From: Pseudomonas panipatensis
GTDB lineage: Bacteria; Pseudomonadota; Gammaproteobacteria; Pseudomonadales; Pseudomonadaceae
NCBI RefSeq assembly: GCF_900099785.1
Contig: NZ_FNDS01000006.1
Coordinates: forward strand, 1 to 64,000
DNA length: 64,000 nt
Direction: 5' to 3'
The notes beneath the pieces are model-generated. The model made no database searches and was not told the origin of the DNA. It saw only the letters and a program-made list of their open reading frames with translations. How positions within the stretch are numbered: position 1 is the stretch's first letter; the number at the start of each line of letters is the position of its first letter. Made by a program: the position numbers and the translations under genes. Shown piece by piece: positions 34,165 through 44,162 of this stretch.

Positions 34165-36054
34165 ATGCATAACAACAAGAATCCATCGCGACACCTGCAG
34201 CGCTGCCTATTGGCCTCGGCCATTCTCGCTGCCACCGGCAGCCCGCTGGCCCAGGCCTTCGAACTCGACACCGGCAATCCCGACCTGTCGGTACGCTTCG
34301 ACAACACTGTCAAGCTCAGCTACGGGCAGCGGGTCGAGGGGCGCAACAGCAAGATCGCCAACACCGCCAACCTCAACGACGGCGACCAGAATTTCGCCCC
34401 CGGCAGCGCGGTGACCCAGCGCTTCGACCTGCTCAGCGAACTGGATGTGGTGTACCACGAGAACATGGGCTTGCGTCTCAGCGCGGCGGGCTGGTACGAC
34501 CATGCCTACGATGACGTCGGCAGCGATTCCAATGCATTCCCCGGCGTGGCGGATAACGCCGGCCACCTGGTCACCGCCCGCTCTTCCCGTCTCGGCCCGC
34601 CCGGCAGCGTGGTCGTGCCCGCGCGCCAGCGCGCCGACGGCCAGGGCCTGAGCGGCTTCGCCGATCGCTACTACAACGGCCCATCGGGCGAGCTGCTCGA
34701 TGCCTTCGTCTTCGCCAACCACCAGTTCGACAACGGCATGCTGCTCAATACCAAGCTCGGCCGTCACACCGTGTTCTGGGGCGAGACCCTGTTCAGTGCC
34801 GCCAACGGCATCAACTACGGCCAGTCGGCGCTGGACCTGGGCAAGCTCTACAACGTGCCCGGCACCGAGGCCAAGGAACTGTTCATGCCGCGCAACCAGC
34901 TGTCGCTGTCGCTGACGGTGAACCCCGAGCTGACCCTGGCCGCGCAGTATTTCCTCGAGTTCGAGAACTCGCGCTTCCCCGAAGGCGGCACCTACATGGG
35001 CCCCTACGACATGCTCAACGACGGCGGCCAGGTGTTCTGGCTGCCGTTGCCCTCGGTGGCCGCGCTGGGCGGCCAGCCGGCCTTCTACGCAGCGCCGCGC
35101 GGGCATGACGCCAGGCCCGACAACGCGGGCGACTTCGGCCTGATGGCCAAGTGGAGCCCGGAATGGCTGGACGGCACCCTGGGCTTCTACTACCGCAAGA
35201 CCTCGGACACGCTGCCGGCGGTCCTGATCGAGGCGCCCAACCTGCAGAAGCCCGGCCTGGCCGGCCTGCAAGGCATGAAGTACTTCACCGCCTACGCCGA
35301 CGACATCGACATCTACGGCATCAGCCTGTCGAAGGACATCGGCCCGGTGAGCGTGGGCATGGACCTGAATTACCGGGAAAACATGCCCCTGGCGAGCAAC
35401 TTCACCACCATCAACTCGACGCTCTACAACGCCGCCCAGCATGGCCTGATCAACGGCACCAACCTGATCGGCGAGCGCCCCAGCGGCGGCGATACCGGCC
35501 TGGCCCGCGGGCGCACCTTCCATGTGGTGCTCAACGGCATGGTCACCTTCGCCGGCACGCCGCTGTGGGACGCCTCGACCCTGGCCGTGGAAGGCACGCT
35601 GACGCACCTGGTCGCGGTGACGCAGGGCGAGCAGACCTTCAAGGGCGACTCCAGCTACCACGGCGTGGACAAGGTCACCCCCAACGCCTACGCCATGGCC
35701 GCCAACTTCACCCCGACCTGGTACCAGGTGTTCCCCGGCGTCGATCTGTCCATGCCGCTCAGCTACAACGTCGGCCTGCACGGCAACTCGGCGGTGCAAC
35801 TGGGCGGCAACGAAAACGCCGGCAGCTACTCCGTCGGCCTCGCCGCCGATGTCCACCAGAAATACAAGTTCGACCTGAAATACGTCGATGCCTTCGGCCC
35901 CTTCGATACCTGCAAGAGCGGCACCGACAACAACACCCCCGGCGCCAACGGGCTTTACCAGTGCATCCCTGGGCAGATCACTTCCCAGGCCGGCCTGGCG
36001 CCGCTGCTGAAGGACCGCGGCATGGTAACGGCCTCCTTCAAGGCCGCTTTCTGA
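34165..36054 (+). CDS. DUF1302 outer-membrane protein, cassette B
   Basis: A 629-residue exported protein. The signal peptide ends at LAQA just before FELDTGNPDLSVRFDN, the usual start of mature DUF1302 proteins. The barrel-like body contains GRHTVFWGETLFSAANGINY, the same motif as in the shorter cassette A copy, and ends with AAF. ATG 34165 is chosen, not the upstream ATG 34066, because the signal peptide then begins normally and ACGGAG is close. It is about 95 residues longer than the cassette A paralogue, from extra loop segments. Confidence 0.9.
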   Translation: MHNNKNPSRHLQRCLLASAILAATGSPLAQAFELDTGNPDLSVRFDNTVKLSYGQRVEGRNSKIANTANLNDGDQNFAPGSAVTQRFDLLSELDVVYHENMGLRLSAAGWYDHAYDDVGSDSNAFPGVADNAGHLVTARSSRLGPPGSVVVPARQRADGQGLSGFADRYYNGPSGELLDAFVFANHQFDNGMLLNTKLGRHTVFWGETLFSAANGINYGQSALDLGKLYNVPGTEAKELFMPRNQLSLSLTVNPELTLAAQYFLEFENSRFPEGGTYMGPYDMLNDGGQVFWLPLPSVAALGGQPAFYAAPRGHDARPDNAGDFGLMAKWSPEWLDGTLGFYYRKTSDTLPAVLIEAPNLQKPGLAGLQGMKYFTAYADDIDIYGISLSKDIGPVSVGMDLNYRENMPLASNFTTINSTLYNAAQHGLINGTNLIGERPSGGDTGLARGRTFHVVLNGMVTFAGTPLWDASTLAVEGTLTHLVAVTQGEQTFKGDSSYHGVDKVTPNAYAMAANFTPTWYQVFPGVDLSMPLSYNVGLHGNSAVQLGGNENAGSYSVGLAADVHQKYKFDLKYVDAFGPFDTCKSGTDNNTPGANGLYQCIPGQITSQAGLAPLLKDRGMVTASFKAAF

Positions 36055-36094
36055 TTCTCACAACGCTTCCGAGCCGGAGCAGGAGATCGACAAC

Positions 36095-37453
36095 ATGACC
36101 TTCACGCATTCTCTGATGGCCGCCGCGATCAGCGTGGCCCTGTGTGGCGCCGTCCAGGCGTCCGTGTCCCCGCAGGAGGCCGCCCAGCTGGGCGGCAGCC
36201 TGACCCCGGTCGGCGCCGAAAAGGGCGCCAGCGCCGACGGCAGCATTCCCGCCTACAGCGGCGGCCTGACCAGCGCGCCGGCCGGCTTCAAGGACGGCGA
36301 CAGCATGCGCCCGGACCCCTACGCCAGCGAGAAGCCGGCGCTGGTCATCGATGGCAAGAACGTCGAGCAGTACAAGGGCCAGCTCAGCGCCACCACCGTG
36401 GAACTGGCCAAGCGCTACCCGAGCTTCCGCGTCGATGTCTACCCGACCCACCGCAGCGCCGCGCTGCCCCAGGCGATCCTCGACAACAGCCGCAAGAACG
36501 CCGTCGCCACCCAGGCGCTGGACGGTGGCCAGGCCATCGACAACGCGCTGCCCGGCGTGCCGTTCCCGATTCCGAAGAGCGGCGCCGAGGCGATGTGGAA
36601 CTTCCTGCTGCGCTACCAGGGGGTGAACATCAACTCCAAGTACGACTCCTGGAACGTCGACGCCGCCGGCAACGCCAACCTCGCCACCACCGGCCAGGCC
36701 TTCATCAACTACCCGATCTACGAAAACCTCGATCAGCCGGTCAAGGGCGACGAGGTCTACTACCAGATGAAGCTCTACTACACCGGTCCGGCCCGCCGCG
36801 CCGGCGAGGCGATCATGCTCAAGGACGCCGCCAACCCGCAGCAGCAGCCGCGCCGCGCCTGGCAGTACCTGCCCGGCCAGCGCCGCGTCAAGCTGGCCCC
36901 GAGCCTGGCCTACGACACGCCCAACCCGGGCACCGCCGGCGCCGGCACCTATGACGACGTGTTCGTCTTCAACGGCGCCCTCGACCGTTACGACTGGAAG
37001 CTGCTGGGCAAGCAGGAAATGATCGTGCCCTACAACACCTACCGGCTGACCTACGCCAAGGACGTCAAGCCGCTGGTCACCGCCAACCACCTGGCGCCGG
37101 ACTACGTGCGCTGGGAGAAACACCGCGTCTGGGTCGTCGAGGGCACGCTCAAGGCCGGCGCGCGGCATATCTACGCCAAGCGCCGCTTCTACCTCGACGA
37201 GGACAGTTGGGTGGCCCTGGCCTCCGACCAGTACGACGCCCGTGGCCAGCTCTACCGTGGCTCCTTCGCCTTCCTCAGCCAGAGCTACGACAAGCAGATC
37301 CCGGATGCCACGCCCTTCATGATCTACGACCTGATGGCCGGCACCTACAACATCAACGGCGTGGTCGGCCCGTACGGCGGTATCCGCTACATCGAGCCGC
37401 TGGCCAAGACCCAATGGTCGCCGGAGGCACTGGCCGGCGCCGGTATCCGCTAA
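36095..37453 (+). CDS. DUF1329 envelope protein, cassette B
   Basis: A 452-residue secreted protein with a short signal peptide (ending CGAVQAS). The first part VSPQEAAQLGGSLTPVGAEK is the standard beginning of mature DUF1329 proteins of the larger subtype. The blocks RRAWQYLPGQRRVKLAPS and YAKRRFYLDEDSW are conserved. It is the larger of the two forms in this window (452 against 422 residues). GGAG precedes the ATG. Presumed periplasmic lipid-like carrier working with the DUF1302 barrel upstream. Confidence 0.9.
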   Translation: MTFTHSLMAAAISVALCGAVQASVSPQEAAQLGGSLTPVGAEKGASADGSIPAYSGGLTSAPAGFKDGDSMRPDPYASEKPALVIDGKNVEQYKGQLSATTVELAKRYPSFRVDVYPTHRSAALPQAILDNSRKNAVATQALDGGQAIDNALPGVPFPIPKSGAEAMWNFLLRYQGVNINSKYDSWNVDAAGNANLATTGQAFINYPIYENLDQPVKGDEVYYQMKLYYTGPARRAGEAIMLKDAANPQQQPRRAWQYLPGQRRVKLAPSLAYDTPNPGTAGAGTYDDVFVFNGALDRYDWKLLGKQEMIVPYNTYRLTYAKDVKPLVTANHLAPDYVRWEKHRVWVVEGTLKAGARHIYAKRRFYLDEDSWVALASDQYDARGQLYRGSFAFLSQSYDKQIPDATPFMIYDLMAGTYNINGVVGPYGGIRYIEPLAKTQWSPEALAGAGIR

Positions 37454-37531
37454 GCGGTCCGCGCTCGCGGACGGTGTCATGGGTGCGGCGGCTCGCGAGG
37501 GCCGCCGCCTGACCCTTTTCGAGGTAGGCGT

Positions 37532-38596
37532 ATGTTTTCTCCCCTGAAGCTCGCCCTGGCCTGCGCCGGGCTAGGCCTGGCGCTGTTCGCGGGCAGCGGC
37601 CAGGCCGCTGACTTCGTCGATGTGCTGGACCTGCCGGCACAGCCCAGCGAACTGGCCGGCAAGAGTCCGCTGACGGGCGTCGCCCGCGCCGGCGAACGCC
37701 TGGTGGTGGTCGGCCAGCGCGGGCACATTCTCTATTCCGACGACCAGGGCCGGACCTGGACCCAGGCGCGCGTGCCGGTCAGCTCGGACCTCACCGCGGT
37801 GACCTTCCCCACGGCTCGGCAGGGCTGGGCGGTCGGTCACGATGGCGTGGTGCTGCACAGCGACGACGGCGGGGCGAGCTGGACGCGCCAGCTCGACGGC
37901 CGGCAGATCGGCCAACTGATGCTCGATCATTTCCAGGCGCAGCCGGCGGAGGCCGATGTGGCCGCCCTGGACAACGCCCAGCGCATGCTCCGCGAAGGCG
38001 CCGACAAGCCATTCCTGGATGTCTGGTTCAAGGATGCGCAGCAGGGCTTCGTGGTCGGCGCCTTCAATCTGATCCTGCGTACCGAGGATGGCGGGCGCCA
38101 CTGGACGCCCTGGAGCCAGCGCGTGGACAACCCGCAGGCGCTGCACCTGACGGCGATCGCGGCGGTCGGCGAGGAGCTGTTCATCGCCGGCGAACAGGGC
38201 CTGCTGCTCAAGCTCGATGTCGCCCGGCAGCGCTTCGTCGCCCTCCAATCGCCCTATGCGGGAACCTTCTTCGGCCTGCTCGGCAAGCCGGGGCTGATTC
38301 TCGCCTACGGACTGCGCGGCCATGTGGTGCGCAGCCTGGACGGCGGCGCGCACTGGAGCGAAGTGAACAGCGGGCTGAGCAGCAGCATCACCGCCGGCAG
38401 CTTCGGCGAGCAGGGCCGGTTGCTGCTCTTCAGCCAGGCCGGCCAGGCGCTGCTCAGCGATGACGCCGGCGCCAGCTTCCAGGCCTTGCCGCTGACCGCG
38501 CGCACGCCGATCGCCGGCGCCCTGGCCGAGCACGACCAACTGCTCCTGGTGGGCAGCCGCGGACTGCGCCTGCAAGCGCTGCCGCCGACCCGATAA
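37532..38596 (+). CDS. YCF48/BNR-repeat beta-propeller protein, cassette B
   Basis: A 354-residue protein with a signal peptide ending GSGQAAD, so exported, whereas the cassette A copy keeps a membrane anchor. Propeller repeats such as GWAVGHDGVVLHSDDGGASW and GFVVGAFNLILRTEDGGRHW are clear. The repeat with LDHFQAQPAEADVAALDNAQ interrupts the second blade and is specific to this type. GAGGTAG precedes the ATG. It is directly upstream of the RND gene, as in cassette A. Confidence 0.88.
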   Translation: MFSPLKLALACAGLGLALFAGSGQAADFVDVLDLPAQPSELAGKSPLTGVARAGERLVVVGQRGHILYSDDQGRTWTQARVPVSSDLTAVTFPTARQGWAVGHDGVVLHSDDGGASWTRQLDGRQIGQLMLDHFQAQPAEADVAALDNAQRMLREGADKPFLDVWFKDAQQGFVVGAFNLILRTEDGGRHWTPWSQRVDNPQALHLTAIAAVGEELFIAGEQGLLLKLDVARQRFVALQSPYAGTFFGLLGKPGLILAYGLRGHVVRSLDGGAHWSEVNSGLSSSITAGSFGEQGRLLLFSQAGQALLSDDAGASFQALPLTARTPIAGALAEHDQLLLVGSRGLRLQALPPTR

Positions 38597-38621
38597 GAAC
38601 AAGACGAGAGATAGCCTCATC

Positions 38622-41057
38622 ATGGTCGACCTGAAGCAAGGCGAGATGCCTGTAATCCGCGAACTGCGGGATTTCGATGCGCACAGCGGCAACCTGCTGG
38701 AGCGTCTGGTGTTCAACCACCGCCTGCTGTTCCTCAGCATCATCGGCCTGGTCACCCTGCTGCTCGGCTACCTGGCCGCGACCCGGCTGGAGGTTCGCCC
38801 CAGCTTCGAGAAGATGATCCCGCAGAGCCAGCCGTACATCCGCAACTACCTGGACAACCGCGCCGCCTTGCGCGGCCTGGGCAATTCGCTGCGGGTGGTG
38901 GTGGAGAGCACCCGTGGCGACATCTTCGATCCCGCCTACCTGGATGTGCTCAAGCAGATCAACGACCAGATGTTCCTAACGCCGGGCGTCGATCGCGCCT
39001 GGATGAAGTCGCTGTGGTCGCCGGCGGTGCGCTGGACCGAGGTCACCGAGGAAGGCTTCCAGGGCGGCCCGGTGATGCCCGACGGCTACGATGGCGGCCG
39101 CGCCAGCATCCAGCAGCTGCGGCAGAACATCGCCCGCGCCGGCATCGTCGGCAGCCTGGTGGCCAACGATTTCACGTCGAGCATGCTGCTGGTGCCCTTG
39201 CTCGATCGCGACTCGGCCACCGGCAAGGGCATCGACTACCGGCAGTTCTCCCGGGCGCTCGACGCGCTGCGCCTGACATACGAATACCAGGGCGACCGCC
39301 AGGCCTATGCCTCGGGCGAGGCGGGCAACGGGCCGATCCGCGTGCATGTGATCGGCTTCGCCAAGCTGGTCGGCGACCTGATCGAAGGCCTGCAGCGGGT
39401 GATGCTGTTCTTCGGCCTGGCGGTGGTCACCGCCTTCGGCATCATCCTGGCCTACACCCGCTGCCTGCGCAGCAGCCTGCTGGTGATCCTCTGTTCGCTG
39501 CTGGCGGTGGTCTGGCAGTTGGGCATCGTCGCCTGGCTCGGCTTCGCCCTGGACCCCTATTCGATCCTCGTGCCCTTCCTGATCTTCGCCATCGGCGTGT
39601 CCCACGCGACCCAGAAGATGAACGGCATCATGCAGGACATCGGCCGCGGCACGCACCGCCAGATCGCCGCGCGCAACACCTTCCGCCGGCTGTTCCTCGC
39701 CGGGGTGACGGCGCTGCTGTCGGACGCGGTAGGTTTCGCCGTGCTGATGCTGATCGACATCCCGGTGATCAAGGACCTGGCGATCACCGCCAGCATCGGC
39801 GTGGCGGTGCTGATCTTCACCTCGCTGCTGATGATGCCGGTCGCGTTGTCCTATGTCGGGGTCAGCGCCAAGGCCGCCGCGCGTGCCCTGCGCGAGGACC
39901 GGCAGGTCGTCCGGGAGCAGGGCATCGGCCGCCTGTGGCGCCTGCTCGACCGCTTCACCGAGCGGCGCTGGGCCAGCGTCACTCTGCTCCTCGCCGCCCT
40001 GGCCGGGGTCGGCGCGTTCGCGGTCAGCCGGCACCTGCAGATCGGCGACCTCGACGCCGGCGCGCCGGAGCTGCGCGCCGATTCGCGCTACAACCGCGAC
40101 AACGCCTACATCACCGCCAACTACGCGCTGTCCAGCGACCTCTTCGCGGTGATGATCAAGACCGCCCCGGAAGGCTGCCTGAACTACCGCACCCTGGTCC
40201 TGGCCGACCGCCTGGCCTGGTCGCTGCAACAGCACCCGGGGGTGCAGGCCACCGCGTCGCTGGTCGACGCGGTGCGCCAGATCACTGCCGGCAGCTACGA
40301 GGGCAACCCCAAGTTCGCCAGCCTGCAGCGCAACCAGGACGTGCTCAACTACGCGGCGCAGCAGGCCTCGGTGAACGCCCCGGAGCTGTTCAACAATGAC
40401 TGCTCGCTGATGCCGGTGATCGCCTTCCTCAAGGACCACAAGGCGCGCACCCTGGACGAGGTGGTGGCGATCGCCGACGGCTTCGCCAAGGCCAACAGCA
40501 GCCCGGATCGGCAGTTCCTCCTCGCCGCCGGCAGCGCCGGTATCGAAGCGGCGACCAACATCGTGGTGCGCGACGCCAACCACAGCATGCTGTTCTACGT
40601 CTACGCCGCGGTCAGCCTGTTCTGCCTGATCACCTTCCGCAGTTGGCGCGCGACCCTGGTGGCGATACTGCCGCTGATGCTCACCTCGATGCTCTGCGAG
40701 GCGCTGATGGTGGTCATGGGCATCGGCGTCAAGGTCGCCACCCTGCCGGTGATCGCCCTCGGCGTGGGCATCGGCGTGGACTACGCGCTCTATCTGCTCA
40801 GCGTGCAACTGCAACTGCAGCGCGCCGGTTTCCCGCTGGCCCAGGCCTATCAGCAGGCGGTGGCCTTCACCGGCAAGGTGGTGGCGCTGGTCGGCGTGAC
40901 CCTGGCCGCCGGGGTAGTCACCTGGGTCTGGTCGCCGATCAAGTTCCAGGCCGACATGGGCATCCTGCTGACCTTCATGTTCCTCTGGAACATGCTCGGC
41001 GCGCTGCTGCTGATTCCCGCGCTGTCGCACTTCCTGCTCAACGAGCGGCGCCGCTGA
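38622..41057 (+). CDS. RND-superfamily (MMPL type) transporter, cassette B
   Basis: A 811-residue RND/MMPL protein with two repeats of one plus five membrane helices. Motif GVGIGVDYALYLLSVQ matches the equivalent site of the cassette A protein. It begins 25 bases after the YCF48 gene. A cytoplasmic N-terminal extension of about 35 residues precedes the first helix. The last gene of cassette B; a 20-bp palindrome follows and separates it from the convergent genes. The transported compound is unknown. Confidence 0.9.
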   Translation: MVDLKQGEMPVIRELRDFDAHSGNLLERLVFNHRLLFLSIIGLVTLLLGYLAATRLEVRPSFEKMIPQSQPYIRNYLDNRAALRGLGNSLRVVVESTRGDIFDPAYLDVLKQINDQMFLTPGVDRAWMKSLWSPAVRWTEVTEEGFQGGPVMPDGYDGGRASIQQLRQNIARAGIVGSLVANDFTSSMLLVPLLDRDSATGKGIDYRQFSRALDALRLTYEYQGDRQAYASGEAGNGPIRVHVIGFAKLVGDLIEGLQRVMLFFGLAVVTAFGIILAYTRCLRSSLLVILCSLLAVVWQLGIVAWLGFALDPYSILVPFLIFAIGVSHATQKMNGIMQDIGRGTHRQIAARNTFRRLFLAGVTALLSDAVGFAVLMLIDIPVIKDLAITASIGVAVLIFTSLLMMPVALSYVGVSAKAAARALREDRQVVREQGIGRLWRLLDRFTERRWASVTLLLAALAGVGAFAVSRHLQIGDLDAGAPELRADSRYNRDNAYITANYALSSDLFAVMIKTAPEGCLNYRTLVLADRLAWSLQQHPGVQATASLVDAVRQITAGSYEGNPKFASLQRNQDVLNYAAQQASVNAPELFNNDCSLMPVIAFLKDHKARTLDEVVAIADGFAKANSSPDRQFLLAAGSAGIEAATNIVVRDANHSMLFYVYAAVSLFCLITFRSWRATLVAILPLMLTSMLCEALMVVMGIGVKVATLPVIALGVGIGVDYALYLLSVQLQLQRAGFPLAQAYQQAVAFTGKVVALVGVTLAAGVVTWVWSPIKFQADMGILLTFMFLWNMLGALLLIPALSHFLLNERRR

Positions 41058-41062
41058 GCGAT

Positions 41063-41082
41063 GGGCCGGCGCGCGCCGGCCC
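41063..41082. terminator. Bidirectional palindromic terminator-like hairpin
   Basis: A perfect 20-base palindrome, GGGCCGGCGC joined to GCGCCGGCCC, lies between the convergent RND and solute-binding genes. GC-rich without long T-runs. Confidence 0.55.
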
Positions 41083-41085
41083 GTC

Positions 41086-42000
41086 TCAGGGCAGCGGATA
41101 GAGCTGGAACAGGGTGCGGCTCAGCTCGGAGGGGGCGCCGAAGTAGCGCTGGTAGCGCGCCTCGCCGGCCGGGCCGCGCATGGCCTGGCTCAGGGCGGTG
41201 TCCACCAGCAGGCGGAAGTCGTCGTCGTTGCGCGGCAGCGCCAGCGCCACCCGCGACATCACGAAGAGCTTTTCCGGCACCCACAGGGCCTGCGGGTCGG
41301 CCTGGCGGGTCTGCAGGTTGAGCAGCACCATGCGGTCGCCGAAGAAGGCATCGACCTCGCGGGCATCCACCTGGCGCACACCCTCGGCGTAGTTGTCGAC
41401 TTCTTCCAGGCGCGATTGCAGACCGAGTTCGCGGATGCGCTGGCGCGCCCATTCGACCGTGGTGGTGCCGCGCAGCACGGCGAAGCTGTGCTTGCTCAGG
41501 CCCTGGTTGATGGTCGCCCGCCAGGTCGGCCCGTGTTCGATGGGCTGGCCGCTGAGTGGCGCCAGCAGGCTCTGCGGCGCATCGCGGCGGACGATCACGC
41601 CGAGCCCGGCGGTGAACACCGGCAGCGAGAAGCTCAGGGTTTCGCGGCGTTGCAGGGTTTCCACCATCGGACTGCAGATGATGTCGACCTGGCCGGCGCG
41701 CAGGGTATCCAGGGCTTTATCCAGCGTCAGCGGCTGATAGCGCAGTTGCAGGTCGCCGAGTCCCGGCTGTTGCCGGAGCTGTTCGGCGATGGCCTGGCAG
41801 AGTTCGATGGTGTAGCCGCTGGCGTGCTGCTCGTCGCCGTCGGAAAACGGCGCATTGCCGGCCAGGAAGCCCAGGGTCAGGGTATGGCTGGCGCGGATGC
41901 GCGCGAGGCTGTCGGCCCGCGCCGCTTCGCTGGCGATCCCGGCGAACAGCGCCATGGCCGTCAGCACGGCCGCCGCGCGCCGGCTGATCTTCAGGTTCAT
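41086..42000 (-). CDS. Amino-acid-type periplasmic solute-binding protein
   Basis: A 304-residue protein of the family-3 solute-binding fold (PF00497 type). A signal peptide ending SEAARAD is followed by the opening IRASHTLTLGFLAGNAPFS and the segment QVDIICSPMVETLQRRETLS. No ABC transporter genes are beside it, but a polyamine/amino-acid antiporter is just upstream and overlaps its ribosome site (TGAGGAGG, then ATG). It may be a sensor or a periplasmic binding partner. The start at 42000 is set by GAGGAGG. Confidence 0.88.
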   Translation of the reverse strand: MNLKISRRAAAVLTAMALFAGIASEAARADSLARIRASHTLTLGFLAGNAPFSDGDEQHASGYTIELCQAIAEQLRQQPGLGDLQLRYQPLTLDKALDTLRAGQVDIICSPMVETLQRRETLSFSLPVFTAGLGVIVRRDAPQSLLAPLSGQPIEHGPTWRATINQGLSKHSFAVLRGTTTVEWARQRIRELGLQSRLEEVDNYAEGVRQVDAREVDAFFGDRMVLLNLQTRQADPQALWVPEKLFVMSRVALALPRNDDDFRLLVDTALSQAMRGPAGEARYQRYFGAPSELSRTLFQLYPLP

Positions 42001-42011
42001 CGCGAGCCTCC

Positions 42012-43340
42012 TCACAGTTTGCCGCTCGGTTCGAGCAGCGTGACGAAGCGCTTGGCGATCATGCCGAACAGCAGGTAGCCGACGACCATGATCAGCGCCG
42101 CGCCGAATACCGCTTCCAGGCCGGAGGCGTAGAGCGCGTAGAAGCAGTAGCCGACCGCGACCAGCATGATCAGCGAGTTGCGCCGGAAGATCGCCACGCC
42201 GACCCGCGCCTTGTACATGATCACCAGCAGCCCGGTCAGCGAGGTGACATAGGGAATCAGGTTGGTCACGGCGGCGAGGTTGACCAGCTTGTTGAACTGC
42301 GCGCTGGCGTTGGGCGAGATGGTCGAGAGGGCGATCAGGGTCTGCATGACCGCACAGGTCACCAGTCCGTAGAGCGGCGCGCCACGCTGGCTGACACGGG
42401 TGAAGAGCGCCGGGAACAGGCCTTGGGCGGCGGTGAACTTGGCCGTCTCGGCCAGGGTGAATTGCCAGCCGAGCAGCGAGCCGATACAGGCCAGCACGGC
42501 GAGGGTCATGATCAGGTTGCCGACGCCGTCATTGAACATGCGCGCGTAGGCCAGGGCGAAGGGCGCGCTGGAGTTGGCCAGCTCGGCGTTGGGGATGATG
42601 CCCTGGATCACGCTGGTGGAGAGGATGTAGACCACCGCCGCGCCGAGGGTGCCGAACAGGCAGGCCAGCGGCACGTTGCGCTTGGGATTTTCCACCGCGT
42701 CGGAGTTTTGCGCCGCCGACTCCATGCCGAGGAAGGCCCACAGGGTCAGCGGGATACTGCTGGCCACCGCCTGGCTGATCGGCAGTTGGTTGGGGTTCCA
42801 GGCGTCCCTGAAGATGGCTGGCTGGAACCACAGCCAGCCGATCAGGCTCAGCCCGGCCACCGGGATGATCACCCCCCACACGGTGATCGAACCGAGCCTG
42901 CCGGTGATCGCAGGGCCGCCGAAATTGGCCAGGGTGGTCAGCCAGACCAGCGCCACGCTGCCGATGAACAGTGGGATGGCGCCGCTGCCCAGCCAGGGGA
43001 TGAAGGGCGTGAGATAACCCACCGCGGAAATGCCGATGGCGACATTGCCGATCACCAGGGAGAAAAAGTAGAGGTAGGAGCAGAGGAAAAAAGCCGACTT
43101 CCCATGCGCCTCCTCGCTATAGGCGGACATGCCGCCCGAGCGCTGGCAATAGATCCCGCACTGGGCGAAACAGTAGGCGATCGCCATCGAGCCGATGGCG
43201 GTGATCCCCCACGACAGCAAGGACACCGCGCCCAACTGGGCCATGCTGGAGGGCAGCATGATGATGCCCGATCCCATCATGTTCACGGTGACCAGTGTGG
43301 TCAGGCCGACCAGTCCCATTTTCCTTTCCGCAGCTGCCAT
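42012..43340 (-). CDS. APC-family amino acid/polyamine antiporter (PotE-like)
   Basis: A 442-residue inner-membrane transporter with about 12 helices. The opening MGLVGLTTLVTVNMMGSGII is typical of PotE/CadB antiporters, which exchange a basic amino acid for its decarboxylated amine or import putrescine. The motif AFLGMESAAQNSDAVENPKR is the usual sixth-helix region. No decarboxylase gene is adjacent. Its stop overlaps the ribosome site of the solute-binding protein gene. Confidence 0.88.
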   Translation of the reverse strand: MAAAERKMGLVGLTTLVTVNMMGSGIIMLPSSMAQLGAVSLLSWGITAIGSMAIAYCFAQCGIYCQRSGGMSAYSEEAHGKSAFFLCSYLYFFSLVIGNVAIGISAVGYLTPFIPWLGSGAIPLFIGSVALVWLTTLANFGGPAITGRLGSITVWGVIIPVAGLSLIGWLWFQPAIFRDAWNPNQLPISQAVASSIPLTLWAFLGMESAAQNSDAVENPKRNVPLACLFGTLGAAVVYILSTSVIQGIIPNAELANSSAPFALAYARMFNDGVGNLIMTLAVLACIGSLLGWQFTLAETAKFTAAQGLFPALFTRVSQRGAPLYGLVTCAVMQTLIALSTISPNASAQFNKLVNLAAVTNLIPYVTSLTGLLVIMYKARVGVAIFRRNSLIMLVAVGYCFYALYASGLEAVFGAALIMVVGYLLFGMIAKRFVTLLEPSGKL

Positions 43341-43358
43341 GGTGGACCACCCTCGCTG

Positions 43359-44048
43359 TCAGTAGCCGCTGGACGCGCCGCCGGTTTTCTTCATCTGCTG
43401 GTAGGACATGCGCAGGTCGTTGGCCCAGGAGTCGATCAAGGGTTTCAGGCTGGCCACGCTCAGCTTGGTTTCCTTGTTCTCCAGGCTTTCGCCCAGGCCC
43501 TGGCGCACCACCTGTGCCACCACGCGGTTGTTCGAGGCATCGAGGAAGGCGGTTTCGGTGGACATCAGCACCTGCTGGTCGCGCCCGCCGGCGGCCATGT
43601 TGGTGCCGGCGATGACCAGGCCGATGGGAATCACCTCATAGGGCTTGAGGCCTTCGTTGCTGGTCGCCACCGCGGTGATCGCCGGGCGTATCACCAGGCT
43701 GTCCGAGTTGGGCGTGTTGCTGACCCGGGTGACCTTGCTCAGCTCGCGGCGCAGGGCCTCGCCGTAGTAGCGGCTGATCGAATCCAGGGTGGCGCTGGAG
43801 ATCTGCGCGGTCGGTTGCGGCTTCGGATAGAACTGCGGCGTTTCGATATAGACGCTGGGGTAGCGCGACAGGTCGAGTTTGGGGTCGACCCAGCGTGCCA
43901 CCTTCTCGCCGCTCGGTGATTTCTGTTCGCTCAGGCGGCTGTAGTCGCCGAGGAAGCCGGAGTAGTGCGAGGGCTCGACCATGGTGCTGGAGCAGCCACC
44001 CACACCCAGAAGGACTGCGAACAGCGGAACGCTCAGTTTCTTGATCAT
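43359..44048 (-). CDS. DUF3313 lipoprotein
   Basis: A 229-residue protein with a type II signal peptide and lipobox LGVGGC, so a lipoprotein of the outer membrane or periplasm (no Asp at +2, so likely outer membrane). The body KVARWVDPKLDLSRYPSVYI and later features match DUF3313. The start at 44048 follows AAAGG; a longer ORF would have no signal peptide. It is upstream of the antiporter gene by 18 bases. Confidence 0.85.
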   Translation of the reverse strand: MIKKLSVPLFAVLLGVGGCSSTMVEPSHYSGFLGDYSRLSEQKSPSGEKVARWVDPKLDLSRYPSVYIETPQFYPKPQPTAQISSATLDSISRYYGEALRRELSKVTRVSNTPNSDSLVIRPAITAVATSNEGLKPYEVIPIGLVIAGTNMAAGGRDQQVLMSTETAFLDASNNRVVAQVVRQGLGESLENKETKLSVASLKPLIDSWANDLRMSYQQMKKTGGASSGY

Positions 44049-44162
44049 GTTGCACCTTTGCCTTGTCTGAAAGTGATGACTGCCGTGTTCCTTCATTCCT
44101 ACTCGCTCTATGGGGTGCCGCTTTGATCGCCATCAAACCGCGCCCCCATGCGCGTTTTCCGC

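Noticed and set aside
38976-41030. 684-codon minus-strand open frame opposite the cassette B RND gene
   Set aside because: Antisense shadow, with no recognisable motif and a His/Asp/Gln-rich composition.
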